In this document: positions 24,401 to 32,222 of the stretch, in pieces
Layout: each line of letters starts with the position of its first letter
Position numbering within the stretch: position 1 is the first letter of the stretch
Source: a virus
IMG/VR virus record: IMGVR_UViG_3300043438_000518
Location: 1-64,000 of that record
Length of the DNA: 64,000 nucleotides
Strand: one strand, 5' to 3'
Made by a program: the position numbers and the translations under genes
The notes under the pieces: generated by a model
Seen by the model: the letters and a program-made list of their open reading frames with translations, nothing else
What the model was told of the DNA's origin: nothing
The model's database searches: none

Positions 24401-26493
24401 CATTTGGAGGAGACACTTATATTAATCAGTTTGCACTTAAACGTAAACACTCGTTCTTTACTCGTAACTTAGCTAACTTACCAGCTAAGGTAGATAATGT
24501 TCCTTTTGATTACTGGTTGTTTCCTAACTTAGGATATCCTACCTATTATGCAGGTAACTCCTCGGAACCTATTACTGCAGGAGATATAGCTGGATCTTTA
24601 ACTGCTCTTGGATTAGCTATAGCAGCAAAGAAAGCTCCTGCTTTACTTAACTTAGGATCACAAGCTGCAGCAGCTGCAGACCTCGCAGCTAATGCTGCTT
24701 TTGTAACTGCTTTTGCTTCTGTGTTAAATGATTATATTCCAAAAATTAATCTTGACTCAGCAAATAGTACTGCAGATGTAGACCGAGATGGATTCTTCTA
24801 CACAGCTTCTTATGGTATACCAGTATTCTATGTAGAGTCTGATATTAACGTAGACTTGCGTCATGGAAGAAATGACTTAGAAGAGAACTTCTATCCTAAC
24901 GTAGGAGATGGTATCCCAGATGACTGGTTGCATGAAGTAAACGTACCTATTAAGTTTGACAACTTCTATAGCTACAATGCTACTTACTCTGCACAGAACT
25001 TAAGTCCTAACTTACCTTATAGATTAAAGTATCCTTCTTTAGAGTGTTTGTCTATTCACCATAACCGTGTAATCTATTCTGATCCTGCAAACTCTTCTAA
25101 CTATCTTTCAGATGCTTGGAGAGTATTTCGTCCAGGTAATTTCTATGACTTCCCTAAGCAAGGAGGACGCTTAGTTGACTTAAATGCAGGAGAGAACGAA
25201 AGAGTATATGCTAGGTTTGAAAATACTACTAAGGTTTACAACTCTCGTATTACTCTAAGCACTACTTCTCCTTATCAGTTAGAGATTGGTAATGCAGAGA
25301 TGTTCAAACAGAAGCCTGTTGACTTGGCTAAGAGTGATCTAGGTTATATTGGAACTCAACACAAAGCTTATGTTAAGTGTGAGTACGGAACATTCTGGGT
25401 AGACGCTAAACGTGGGCATATCTATCAAATTACTGGAGACGGGTTTAACGAGATTAAAACAGAAAACAATTACAACTGGTTTAAGCAAAACTTACCTTTC
25501 CAAATCCTTAAAGATATTCCCAATGCAGACATTGACAATCCTCCTATTGGATTAGGTATTGTTATGGGATGGGATGAAAGATACGAGAGAGTGTTTATTA
25601 CTAAGTTAGATTACAGAGTCAAGCCTGAGTATAGACCTGGAAGTGCGTCAGTTGTACGATATATTACAGACGTGGCAGATAGTAATTATCTTAAGTATGT
25701 AGTAGATAGTGGAAGTATACAGATAGTAATTTCTTTTGGAGATCCAGCTTTCTTTGAGAACAAGTCTTGGACAGTAGCTTACTCCCCTAAGTTAAAGAAC
25801 TTTATTTCTTTTTACTCTTTCCTTCCTAACTTCTTTGTTCCTTTACTTGGTCATTTCCAAACTTTGATTAATACTTCTACAGGAGCATCTACTTGGAATC
25901 ATAACTTGTCTATCTATACTTATCAGAATTACTACAACAAGTTGTATCCTTATATTCTAGAGTATAATGTAAACTCTTTCCCGCAAGTATCTACAATTAA
26001 CTCTGTTACTTTGATGCAGGACATTCAGGAATACTATTCTGATTACGAGTACTATTCTTTGTCTACTGCTAACAAGAAAAACTTAGCAAACTTTACTAAG
26101 GCTATTATTTATAACAAAGAACAGTCTACTGGTATCATTAAGTTGATTCCTGAAGAGTTTGGTAACACAAGACAGAAGATTACCTATCCTAGAATGACAG
26201 CAACAGGCATAGAAGCTCTTATCTCTCGTAGAGAACACTTGTATACCTTTAATGGATTTTGGAACGTTGCAGCTCAAGGAAATGGTCAACCTCTATGGTC
26301 GACTCAGTGGAGTGACTTAGTTACTCAATACCCTATAGACAAAGTACCTAATACTAAGAGTGTAAGACCTGTGTCTGTATCTTATCAAAAGTCTAAGATC
26401 AAATCTGATTTTGCTAAAGTAAGATTGATTCAAGATCAGTACTCTAGATTTAAGTTTATTAACACCATTCAAATAACCCAAACCAACCCATAA
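21403..26493 (+). CDS. Giant tail stabilisation (muzzle-type) protein
   Basis: The 1696-residue product follows the tubular-protein gene by five bases. It is beta-rich throughout, with Cys-rich stretches near residues 100-150 and 200-230, a hydrophobic Ala-rich segment around residues 1060-1110 that could be a membrane-active or buried helix, and a Tyr/Asn-rich C-terminal half. Crassvirales encode a very large protein here that forms the distal tail (tail stabilisation protein; muzzle in the crAss001 virion structure). Size and synteny support that assignment. I see no enzymatic motif. Confidence 0.65.
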   Translation: MDNKINQNIAGLNLDSVNYQIKENMITFALNANIQSHDGNSTTYTNESSNQLCFDFTSQYPGYKIVGNLSILEQSKLIVFLAHPDGRSLIGEITNLDKDCTTLTETEKDCGCVSGTVVTSTVGSQLGESLDTCCTFTPLIVDDCCQETGGCYFYSVESTEETGESNQAYTVNWTDCSGQPQSQTFFGIGFFLARRGEYVLPPNVRLISEVYEGGETPCEPGGGCCLKLSVDFPVYAEYRIDNCETKVYFVARNIQPRYFSLEEPLGRDQCGEPITSLSNACERLKLFPDFCQPEVYPTAVDSGGRLKGGVYSFSVAYADENGKELTDYIDFCNPIPIFERAITEQTEYETSKSIRVSIDHKTAIFDYFNLTVAENINEVTTYHLVGTYRVNQSSLSDSIIYTGDYSSTFSSITPLIRSPHYEHAEIIEKQNDILILADLVETPKYNFQPIANQIQLRWETVQMPVDKKFDYSNPEVAYFFRTYQRDEVYPFGIKFKLKNGKYTDVFHIPGRLANSTDFDPMDPANKDVFHIVNDCIAEEQSLRWQVYNTGSKGLMYSQNPANKQEEQYSCAIVPGEAGQFAYWESTETYPCYEEVWGDLAGQPIRHHKFPDSAITHIHKNDEPIIYPIGVRVQETVFESIVNNTTVYDPLNTYGNHQIPVKELICGYELVRGNRVNNKSVIAKGLVYDVGTFHDEDTGKNYYYPNYPYNDRGPDAFIKTDSKFYDKGDRGEFDFPMHSGFVNPVLYGTERFTFHSPDTHFQYPKIGTELKLETLEHGIVKGHFVPVLDHPKYKIIGKGTNLLSASIATLLSYVTSSESDLGVTAGSRSVFEGRVTEIITNTSIMKDLIEKSLSYRELAWQYNSVGNYTKYESIPNTGNKRRVLDIGLYANDKIVELNDNFPLHNRLRETSVYLKTNEPLENNFLLIRDTTRFTISQAGLEDNPSKIVESNTRAYYSSIKRNFPNQYGPIENIKYVSTGYSADVSLDDSGYLKVERTFYPAFGGDTYINQFALKRKHSFFTRNLANLPAKVDNVPFDYWLFPNLGYPTYYAGNSSEPITAGDIAGSLTALGLAIAAKKAPALLNLGSQAAAAADLAANAAFVTAFASVLNDYIPKINLDSANSTADVDRDGFFYTASYGIPVFYVESDINVDLRHGRNDLEENFYPNVGDGIPDDWLHEVNVPIKFDNFYSYNATYSAQNLSPNLPYRLKYPSLECLSIHHNRVIYSDPANSSNYLSDAWRVFRPGNFYDFPKQGGRLVDLNAGENERVYARFENTTKVYNSRITLSTTSPYQLEIGNAEMFKQKPVDLAKSDLGYIGTQHKAYVKCEYGTFWVDAKRGHIYQITGDGFNEIKTENNYNWFKQNLPFQILKDIPNADIDNPPIGLGIVMGWDERYERVFITKLDYRVKPEYRPGSASVVRYITDVADSNYLKYVVDSGSIQIVISFGDPAFFENKSWTVAYSPKLKNFISFYSFLPNFFVPLLGHFQTLINTSTGASTWNHNLSIYTYQNYYNKLYPYILEYNVNSFPQVSTINSVTLMQDIQEYYSDYEYYSLSTANKKNLANFTKAIIYNKEQSTGIIKLIPEEFGNTRQKITYPRMTATGIEALISRREHLYTFNGFWNVAAQGNGQPLWSTQWSDLVTQYPIDKVPNTKSVRPVSVSYQKSKIKSDFAKVRLIQDQYSRFKFINTIQITQTNP

Positions 26494-26497
26494 TATC

Positions 26498-26878
26498 ATG
26501 AAAGAAAAAGAACTCTTCACAACAGTTAAACCCGAAATAGTACTGGGACAGTTATTCCAGTCTAGGGACATCATTCACTTAGCTCACTTACAAACAACTT
26601 CGTTTAGTGAGCACAAAGCTTTAGACGGTTACTACTCAGAAGTAATTGGTCTATTAGATGATTTAGTAGAAGCATACTTCGGAACTATTGGAAAACGCTT
26701 AAACTTTAAGATTCCTGGATCAGAGTATATGAATGCTAAAGCTCATCTTACTTACATGAAAGACTATGTAATGAAGCATCGTAATGTATTCGGAAACGAA
26801 AACACCCATCTACAAAATATCGTAGATGAGATCATTGCTTTGATTACTTCTACTTTATATCAATTGACACTAAACTAA
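26498..26878 (+). CDS. Helical protein resembling DUF5856/ferritin-like proteins
   Basis: The 126-residue protein has four helices with the segments LQTTSFSEHKALDGYYSEV and LLDDLVEAYFG. The His and Glu spacing is reminiscent of Dps/ferritin-like bundles and of the small phage family I know as DUF5856. It lacks a complete set of ferritin metal ligands that I can identify, so an iron-storage role is not claimed. It starts four bases after the stabilisation-protein stop. Confidence 0.5.
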   Translation: MKEKELFTTVKPEIVLGQLFQSRDIIHLAHLQTTSFSEHKALDGYYSEVIGLLDDLVEAYFGTIGKRLNFKIPGSEYMNAKAHLTYMKDYVMKHRNVFGNENTHLQNIVDEIIALITSTLYQLTLN

Positions 26879-26896
26879 ATAACTAAATTAAACTAT

Positions 26897-27703
26897 ATGA
26901 ACCGTTTAAAGAAATCTTATTCTACCTGCATGAGTTGCGGAGGTAAGAAAATGAAATCAGGAGGCAAGTGGATCCAGTCTGCTATTAAAAAGCCAGGATC
27001 TTTTACTGCACAAGCTAAGAATGCTGGTATGTCTGTACCTGCATTTCGTGATAAAGTATTAAGCAACAAAGAAAAGTTTTCTAGTACCACTGTAAAGAGA
27101 GCTAACTTAGCTAAGACTCTTGCAGGAATGCGTAAAGGAGCAGATGGTATGGAAATGGATATGCCTAGAGAAATGGATATGCCTACAGTAAAACCAATTG
27201 ATCCATTAAACATGGCGGCTAAGAGTACTTTAAACCAGTTAGAAGGTTCAAATCTTTCTCCTGAAAGACAGAAGGTAATGAAGTATCAGCAAATGCTTAA
27301 GAGTAAAGGATATAATATTGCTGCTGATGGAGCTTGGGGACCACAAACACAGAAGGCTTATGAGTCTTATATTAAGACTAAAACCTCTACAACTGCTAGT
27401 AAATCCAAGTTAAGTCCTGACTTAGAAGCTATTCATGGAACTCAGAATAAGCCAGTACGTATGCAAGAAATTTCTATTAAAGCTAAGAAGCCTATGAGTA
27501 CAGCTTCTAATTTAAAACAGATGCCAAATACCAGAATGGAACCTGCATATGTTACTAGTGCATTCAACAACCTTTCTAAGTATAAGAAAAACTCTCCTAA
27601 GCAAAACTCTTCTAAGATGTCTCCTTACAAGGGAGTATCTGCTAATGAGAAGTTAGTATTGGATCGCTTAGCTAAATACAAAGCAGGTAAACCACTTCGT
27701 TAA
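26897..27703 (+). CDS. Basic virion protein with peptidoglycan-binding repeat
   Basis: Of 268 residues, the N-terminal 80 include CMSCGGKK and GKWIQSAIKKPGSFTAQAKN, a motif recurring in large-phage and viral structural proteins. Residues about 130-165 form a PG_binding_1-type repeat (LKSKGYNIAADGAWGPQTQK). The remainder is Lys/Ser-rich. No catalytic hydrolase motif is present. A virion component that binds peptidoglycan during DNA entry is a reasonable inference, because no separate endolysin is seen in the window. Confidence 0.55.
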   Translation: MNRLKKSYSTCMSCGGKKMKSGGKWIQSAIKKPGSFTAQAKNAGMSVPAFRDKVLSNKEKFSSTTVKRANLAKTLAGMRKGADGMEMDMPREMDMPTVKPIDPLNMAAKSTLNQLEGSNLSPERQKVMKYQQMLKSKGYNIAADGAWGPQTQKAYESYIKTKTSTTASKSKLSPDLEAIHGTQNKPVRMQEISIKAKKPMSTASNLKQMPNTRMEPAYVTSAFNNLSKYKKNSPKQNSSKMSPYKGVSANEKLVLDRLAKYKAGKPLR

Positions 27704-27706
27704 ATT

Positions 27707-28390
27707 ATGTTTGTCCCAGGAGTAAACGGTTCTATAATTCCCAGTGCACCCTCAGGTTCTAAGCTTAAGGGTGCATATAAGAATTCTAAAAAACGTAAGA
27801 TGCCTAATGGCGGAATAGAACTTGCTTTAGATGCAGCTTCTTACATTCCACCACCAGTAGGTACAGTGGCTTCACTTCTTGGTGCAGGTTTGAATGCCTA
27901 TCAGGGGGATTATACAGGAATGAGTCTAGACTTAGCTAGTGCTGCTAGTGGTGGAGCATCTAAGTGGTTTGGTGCAGCTGCAGATGCTGCAAAGATGGCT
28001 AATTCTGCGAGACTTGCTTCAAGTATGGCATCTAAAGCTAAAACATTTCAAACTTTTTCTAATCCAGTAATATCTAAGACAGCATCAACAGTTAGAGATT
28101 TTAGTTCAGCTACGCAAAACTCTCCTTATAACTCAACTATAAGAACTCCCCAGAGGGATAATGCTCAAGTACAATTTAGACCTAATCCTAATTTACGTAG
28201 GATGGAAGAAGGCGGAGAAGTAGAAGGTGATGATAAAGAGATGGTAGATGGAGTAGCTGCTATCTTAAGAGGAGTTAAAAGTAAATCAAATAGACTACAG
28301 TTAGCAAATAAACTTGCTAAACAATTTAATAGAGAAAAAGTAAACTATGACTTATCTTCTTTCCTAAAAAAATCTAAAGTAAAGAAATAG
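27707..28390 (+). CDS. Virion cargo-type protein with hydrophobic Gly/Ala segment
   Basis: The 227-residue protein has a basic N-terminus and a hydrophobic Gly/Ala/Pro segment at about residues 38-90 (ALDAASYIPPPVGTVASLLG). This resembles the membrane-associating region in phage ejection proteins and in some toxin leader modules. The C-terminal half is basic and helical. It sits in the block of small cargo proteins and ends one base before the GIY-YIG gene. Function unknown. Confidence 0.45.
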   Translation: MFVPGVNGSIIPSAPSGSKLKGAYKNSKKRKMPNGGIELALDAASYIPPPVGTVASLLGAGLNAYQGDYTGMSLDLASAASGGASKWFGAAADAAKMANSARLASSMASKAKTFQTFSNPVISKTASTVRDFSSATQNSPYNSTIRTPQRDNAQVQFRPNPNLRRMEEGGEVEGDDKEMVDGVAAILRGVKSKSNRLQLANKLAKQFNREKVNYDLSSFLKKSKVKK

Positions 28391-28391
28391 T

Positions 28392-29012
28392 ATGTTGTCT
28401 TTAACAGAAGATCAGGTAACTAAGTACATCACTAACAAGAGTCGTAGTGGAGTTATTTATAAAATCACCAACCTAGTTAATGGTCATTTTTACATAGGAA
28501 GTAGCCAGAACTTTATTAAAAGATATTATACACACCTTAATCATATAAGAATAAATAAAAGCTCTTGTACTGTTCTAATTCGTGCAGTTATTAAATACGG
28601 AGAGGACAATTTTAAATTAGAGATAATAGAAGAATGTGAAACTCAAGACCTACTTGCAAGAGAACAACATTACTTAGATACTTTATTGCCTGAGTATAAC
28701 GTGGCAAAGATTGCAGGAAGTAACACTGGAATAAAGAGAAGTAAAGAAACCAAGGAAGCAAAGTCTGCGCAACAAAAACAAAACTGGCAAAATACAGAAT
28801 ACAAAAACAAACACTTAAAACTATTATCTAAGAATTGGAAATCTGGAGAAGCACACAGTATGGCAAAATTGACCGAGTCAGACGTAGTTAAGATAAAAAC
28901 AAAACTACAATTGGGACATAAGCCAAAAGAAGTTGCAGATATGTTAGGACTTAGTTACTATTCTGTAAAAGACATCCATAGAGGTAAAACTTGGAAAAAC
29001 GTAATAATATGA
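28392..29012 (+). CDS. GIY-YIG homing-type endonuclease
   Basis: The 206-residue protein has the GIY-YIG catalytic fold: GVIYKITNLVNGHFYIGSS at residues about 18-36, with the conserved Arg in FIKRYYTHL, and a Glu in the following helix (LAREQHYLD). A NUMOD3-like DNA-contact segment comes after it (around RSKETKEAKSAQQ). The C-terminal helix-turn-helix (VVKIKTKLQLGHKPKEVADM) is typical of free-standing homing endonucleases. It interrupts a run of virion genes, is AT-rich, and its TGA stop overlaps the next ATG. It is therefore likely a mobile gene inserted between structural genes; no intron is visible. Confidence 0.85.
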   Translation: MLSLTEDQVTKYITNKSRSGVIYKITNLVNGHFYIGSSQNFIKRYYTHLNHIRINKSSCTVLIRAVIKYGEDNFKLEIIEECETQDLLAREQHYLDTLLPEYNVAKIAGSNTGIKRSKETKEAKSAQQKQNWQNTEYKNKHLKLLSKNWKSGEAHSMAKLTESDVVKIKTKLQLGHKPKEVADMLGLSYYSVKDIHRGKTWKNVII

Positions 29013-29572
29013 AAAAGAAATTAAATAAACTGGGTGTAGAAAATTCTTTATGGAATAACATCCGTGCTAAGAGAGGTTCTGGAAAGAAGCCTACTCCAGA
29101 GATGCTTAAACAAGAACGCAAGATTAAAGCTAAGATGGCTGACGGTGGTAAGATGCCTACCTCAGTAGCTAAAGCAAGATTTGTAGCAGCTAATAGTGGA
29201 AACGTATCTGAAGCTAGACAAGATGCTTCTAAGTATGGTTACAAATTTATGGCAGGCGGCAGACTTAAAGCTGCTTACATGGCTAAGGGAGGAAACATTG
29301 CTAAGACTACTAAAGGTCCAGGAGCAAACTATCGTCCTACTAAACAAGGAGCAGGTATGACTAAGAAAGGTGTAATGGCTTATCGTAGAGCAAACCCTGG
29401 ATCTAAACTAAGTACTGCTGTTACAGGTAAGGTAAAGCCAGGTAGCAAAGCAGCTAATCGTAGAAAGTCCTACTGTGCTCGTTCATTAGGTCAATTGCGT
29501 AGATCCTCTCAGGCTACACAGAATGATCCTAATAGCAGAATCAGACAAGCACGTAGGCGTTGGAAGTGCTAA
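29009..29572 (+). CDS. Basic DUF6321-like phage protein
   Basis: I choose the ATG at 29009 (MKKKLNKLG), which overlaps the endonuclease stop as ATGA, giving 187 residues. The protein is very basic, with GSGKKPTPEMLKQE near the N-terminus, GPGANYRPTKQGAGMTKKGV in the middle, and a C-terminal motif with conserved cysteines (KSYCARS ... ARRRWKC). This C-terminus is shared by a family found in many large phages (I recall it as DUF6321). It may bind DNA or RNA, or be packaged with the genome. Function is not established. Confidence 0.6.
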   Translation: MKKKLNKLGVENSLWNNIRAKRGSGKKPTPEMLKQERKIKAKMADGGKMPTSVAKARFVAANSGNVSEARQDASKYGYKFMAGGRLKAAYMAKGGNIAKTTKGPGANYRPTKQGAGMTKKGVMAYRRANPGSKLSTAVTGKVKPGSKAANRRKSYCARSLGQLRRSSQATQNDPNSRIRQARRRWKC

Positions 29573-29598
29573 TAACTAAATAAACTAAAACTAAATAT

Positions 29599-29754
29599 AT
29601 GGCCGCTAAAGCATCTAAATCAAAATCAACTTCTACTGCTTCTAAGTTTAAAGTTAAACCAAAGATTCGCAGAAAGGGAGTAGTAGCAAAAACTAAAGCT
29701 TCAAAGTTAAAGTCTAGTAAGAACTACTTAAAGAAATCACGAGGTCAGGGGTAA
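29599..29754 (+). CDS. 51-residue Lys/Ser-rich basic protein
   Basis: ATG at 29599 to TAA at 29752-29754 encodes MAAKASKSKSTSTASKFK and a total of 51 residues, almost all Lys, Ser, Ala and Arg, ending RGQG. It follows an AACTAAATAAACTAAAACT leader like those of other genes here, and its stop codon lies inside a strong terminator stem. A histone-like or packaged DNA-condensing role is suggested by composition only. Confidence 0.6.
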   Translation: MAAKASKSKSTSTASKFKVKPKIRRKGVVAKTKASKLKSSKNYLKKSRGQG

Positions 29755-29778
29755 GCAATTACCCCTTGCTTTTTTTTA
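29746..29778 (+). terminator. Terminator with GNRA tetraloop
   Basis: AGGGGTAA pairs with TTACCCCT around a GCAA tetraloop and is followed by TGC and eight T residues. The stop codon of the 51-residue gene is part of the stem. Confidence 0.8.
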
Positions 29779-29795
29779 TTAATCTTGTATATTTG
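29766..29795 (+). promoter_or_regulatory. Host-type promoter TTG-N19-TATATTTG overlapping a terminator
   Basis: TTG at 29766-29768 and TATATTTG at 29788-29795 are 19 bases apart. The -33 box lies directly after the terminator stem, so termination of the upstream transcript and initiation of the cargo transcript are physically linked. The next gene starts 63 bases downstream. Confidence 0.6.
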
Positions 29796-29858
29796 TATAA
29801 CTAGCTTATTCTCAAGCACTTATTAACATACTAAGTTAATAACATTAATCATTAAAAC

Positions 29859-32219
29859 ATGTTAAGAAACAATCTTTTTAAGAGATTTGGTCAATCAGGT
29901 ATGAAAGAACCTGTAGACAAAATATCTGGAGCAGGTCTAGAGCCTATTCAAGACTATCCTACTATAGAAGAGATAGCTAGTAAGATTAAGCCTATCACTA
30001 AAGATATGATGGGATTAGGCAAACCTAAGAATGAAGGAGAGTATGAAAAGGCATATGGAGAGTTGGAAATCTCTCCTGCTAAAAAATCTTCTATTGCTCC
30101 TATTACAGAACGTCAAGGTATAGGAGATAGAATGTCTGCAGATATACGTAATCAAGATCAAACCTTAGATGAAGCAGAATATTTTACTACTACTCCTGAA
30201 AGTATACAAGATGCTCAAGATGTAAGTAATGAAGTAGCTTCTCAGTATAATCCTAAAACAAAAAAGAAACTTCCTAAATTTGGAGAGGACTTTGGAGATG
30301 CATTAAATCTTGGATTACTAGGATTAGATGCAGCTCTTACATATAATCAAGACTTAGAAAATCAACGTAAATTAACTGAATCAATTCAACAAAAAAACTC
30401 TAAACCTCTTTACGACTATAACTTTATGTATGGTCCTACTACTAGTGGTGGAACAGAGTATCAACCTACAATCAAAGCCGAAATGGGTGCAAAAATAAAT
30501 AAACGTTATGCTAGTGATGGCATGAACGATGTAGAGATCGAAGGAGGAGAGTTTATCCAACTTCCAAACTTAGAGACAGAAATAGCTGAAGGACCCTCTC
30601 ATGAGAATGGAGGTATCCCTACAAACCTTCCTGATGAAACTCGTGTTTACTCTAACAACTTAAAGCCAGAAGGCTCTAAGAAAACCTTTGCTCAGATTGC
30701 TAAGAACTACGATACTACTTCATATAAGAAAACCTTAGAGAATCCTTTTGCTAAACAAGTAGATAAGGATACTGCAGGTATTATGATGCAACGTAATCAA
30801 AAGATTCTTGATGAACTCTTCAGAGACCAGCAGATTATGAATGGTAATTCTAACGGGGAAGTAGAAGCTAAGAATGGAGCAGGTATCAATAACCCAGGAT
30901 TTAAATCATTACCTGGTTATGTACAAGCTAAAATTACTGCTAATATGAAAGACGGAGGTAAAAAGAATCCTCAACCAGATGTTACAAGTCTTCCTCCACA
31001 ACTTCGAAACTACGCTAAATGGGATCCCGGATTTCAAAAGAAAGATGGTTCTATTGGAGCTTATAGATTAGAAGTACCTGCAGGTTTAGATCAAGATGCA
31101 CTTACTAGTGTAGCAAGGGCAGCTGAGTCTTACGGAATCAGCAACTTAGTTCAAACATCTAATACAAGAATGCAAGGAGCTCCTGGTATTAAAGGATTCC
31201 ATTCAGGACTTTCTCCTCAAGACTTCGAAAAGAAAATTGTAGCAGAAAGTATAGGTAAAGAACAGGCAGGAAAATTAAATGAATTAGAGACTCGTCAAAA
31301 AGCTTTTGAGTTAATGGGGGTGGATACTGAAGGGTATGATGTAAACGATGCTTCTAAATTATATGCTGATGACTACTTTAGAGAAAAAGCATTCTATCCT
31401 GCATTTCAAAAATACTTACCTGAAAATAAATTTAGGGCACAAGAAGGCGATGATAAAATGTTTGGCTTTGAGCATTATGATGCAATTAAAGCTAAAACTC
31501 CTCCAGGAGAAACCCCAGAAGAAACCCCTAAACAGGATGTAACTGGAGGAACTCCTGTTGGTGAAGTGGGAAAACCAGTAACAGGTAAATACACTAGAGG
31601 ACAGTTTCCTTTGTATCAAGCTATTCCTGAAGCTATGGGATTAGCTCAAGCACAAGAAATCTACTCTTATGCTATTCCTGAAGTAGACGCTCCTTACGTA
31701 CGTCCTCAGACTTTAAACATTCAGAGTGAGTTACAAGACATTGATAATATGGGAATGGCAGCTATGAGATCAGGAGCAGATCCTAACATGGCTTACATCG
31801 CAGGATTAGACGCTAAACAAAAAGCTTTTCAGTCTAAGCAAAACTTCGATGCTCAGGGACGTTCTCAAGCTGATATGGCTAATGCACAAATGAGTATGCA
31901 AGCAGATCAGTTTAATGCTCAGGCTTTTGATCGTGTATACAATAACTTAGTAGGCCAAGCTAGAGATGCTCAGTCTGGAGAAAAGTTAGCAGCAGTTGCT
32001 AGTTTAACAGAGAAAAGAGGTAAATTTGAACAAGACGAAAACCTTAAAGCTATGGGTATTCCTATTGTTGCTCCTGGCTATGATGTTAATTCTACAGGTG
32101 ATATGAGTTTACCTGCAAATATGAAAGCTGCTTTTGACTATTATAATTATATGAAAGATCAAGATGCTAAAGCAACTAAGACAGCTAAAAAAGGAATGTA
32201 CAAAAAATCTAAAAAGTAA
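29859..32219 (+). CDS. Cargo/ejection-type protein, 786 residues
   Basis: First gene of the cargo operon. The N-terminal 200 residues are charged and disordered-looking. Residues about 215-270 contain GGEFIQLPNLETE and GPSHENGGIPTNLPDETRV, a motif common in large structural proteins of Bacteroidetes phages. A mid-region (about 380-520) has mixed secondary structure, and the C-terminal quarter is helical with Met/Gln/Ala repeats (ANAQMSMQADQFNAQAF). It has no recognised enzymatic domain. The location directly before the RNA polymerase megaproteins fits a capsid-internal protein ejected with DNA (inference). Confidence 0.5.
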   Translation: MLRNNLFKRFGQSGMKEPVDKISGAGLEPIQDYPTIEEIASKIKPITKDMMGLGKPKNEGEYEKAYGELEISPAKKSSIAPITERQGIGDRMSADIRNQDQTLDEAEYFTTTPESIQDAQDVSNEVASQYNPKTKKKLPKFGEDFGDALNLGLLGLDAALTYNQDLENQRKLTESIQQKNSKPLYDYNFMYGPTTSGGTEYQPTIKAEMGAKINKRYASDGMNDVEIEGGEFIQLPNLETEIAEGPSHENGGIPTNLPDETRVYSNNLKPEGSKKTFAQIAKNYDTTSYKKTLENPFAKQVDKDTAGIMMQRNQKILDELFRDQQIMNGNSNGEVEAKNGAGINNPGFKSLPGYVQAKITANMKDGGKKNPQPDVTSLPPQLRNYAKWDPGFQKKDGSIGAYRLEVPAGLDQDALTSVARAAESYGISNLVQTSNTRMQGAPGIKGFHSGLSPQDFEKKIVAESIGKEQAGKLNELETRQKAFELMGVDTEGYDVNDASKLYADDYFREKAFYPAFQKYLPENKFRAQEGDDKMFGFEHYDAIKAKTPPGETPEETPKQDVTGGTPVGEVGKPVTGKYTRGQFPLYQAIPEAMGLAQAQEIYSYAIPEVDAPYVRPQTLNIQSELQDIDNMGMAAMRSGADPNMAYIAGLDAKQKAFQSKQNFDAQGRSQADMANAQMSMQADQFNAQAFDRVYNNLVGQARDAQSGEKLAAVASLTEKRGKFEQDENLKAMGIPIVAPGYDVNSTGDMSLPANMKAAFDYYNYMKDQDAKATKTAKKGMYKKSKK

Positions 32220-32222
32220 ACC

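Noticed and set aside
26498-26878. Ferritin/Dps iron-storage role for the 126-residue helical protein
   Set aside because: His/Glu spacing is only reminiscent; a full ferroxidase ligand set is not visible, so it is left as a helical DUF5856-like protein.
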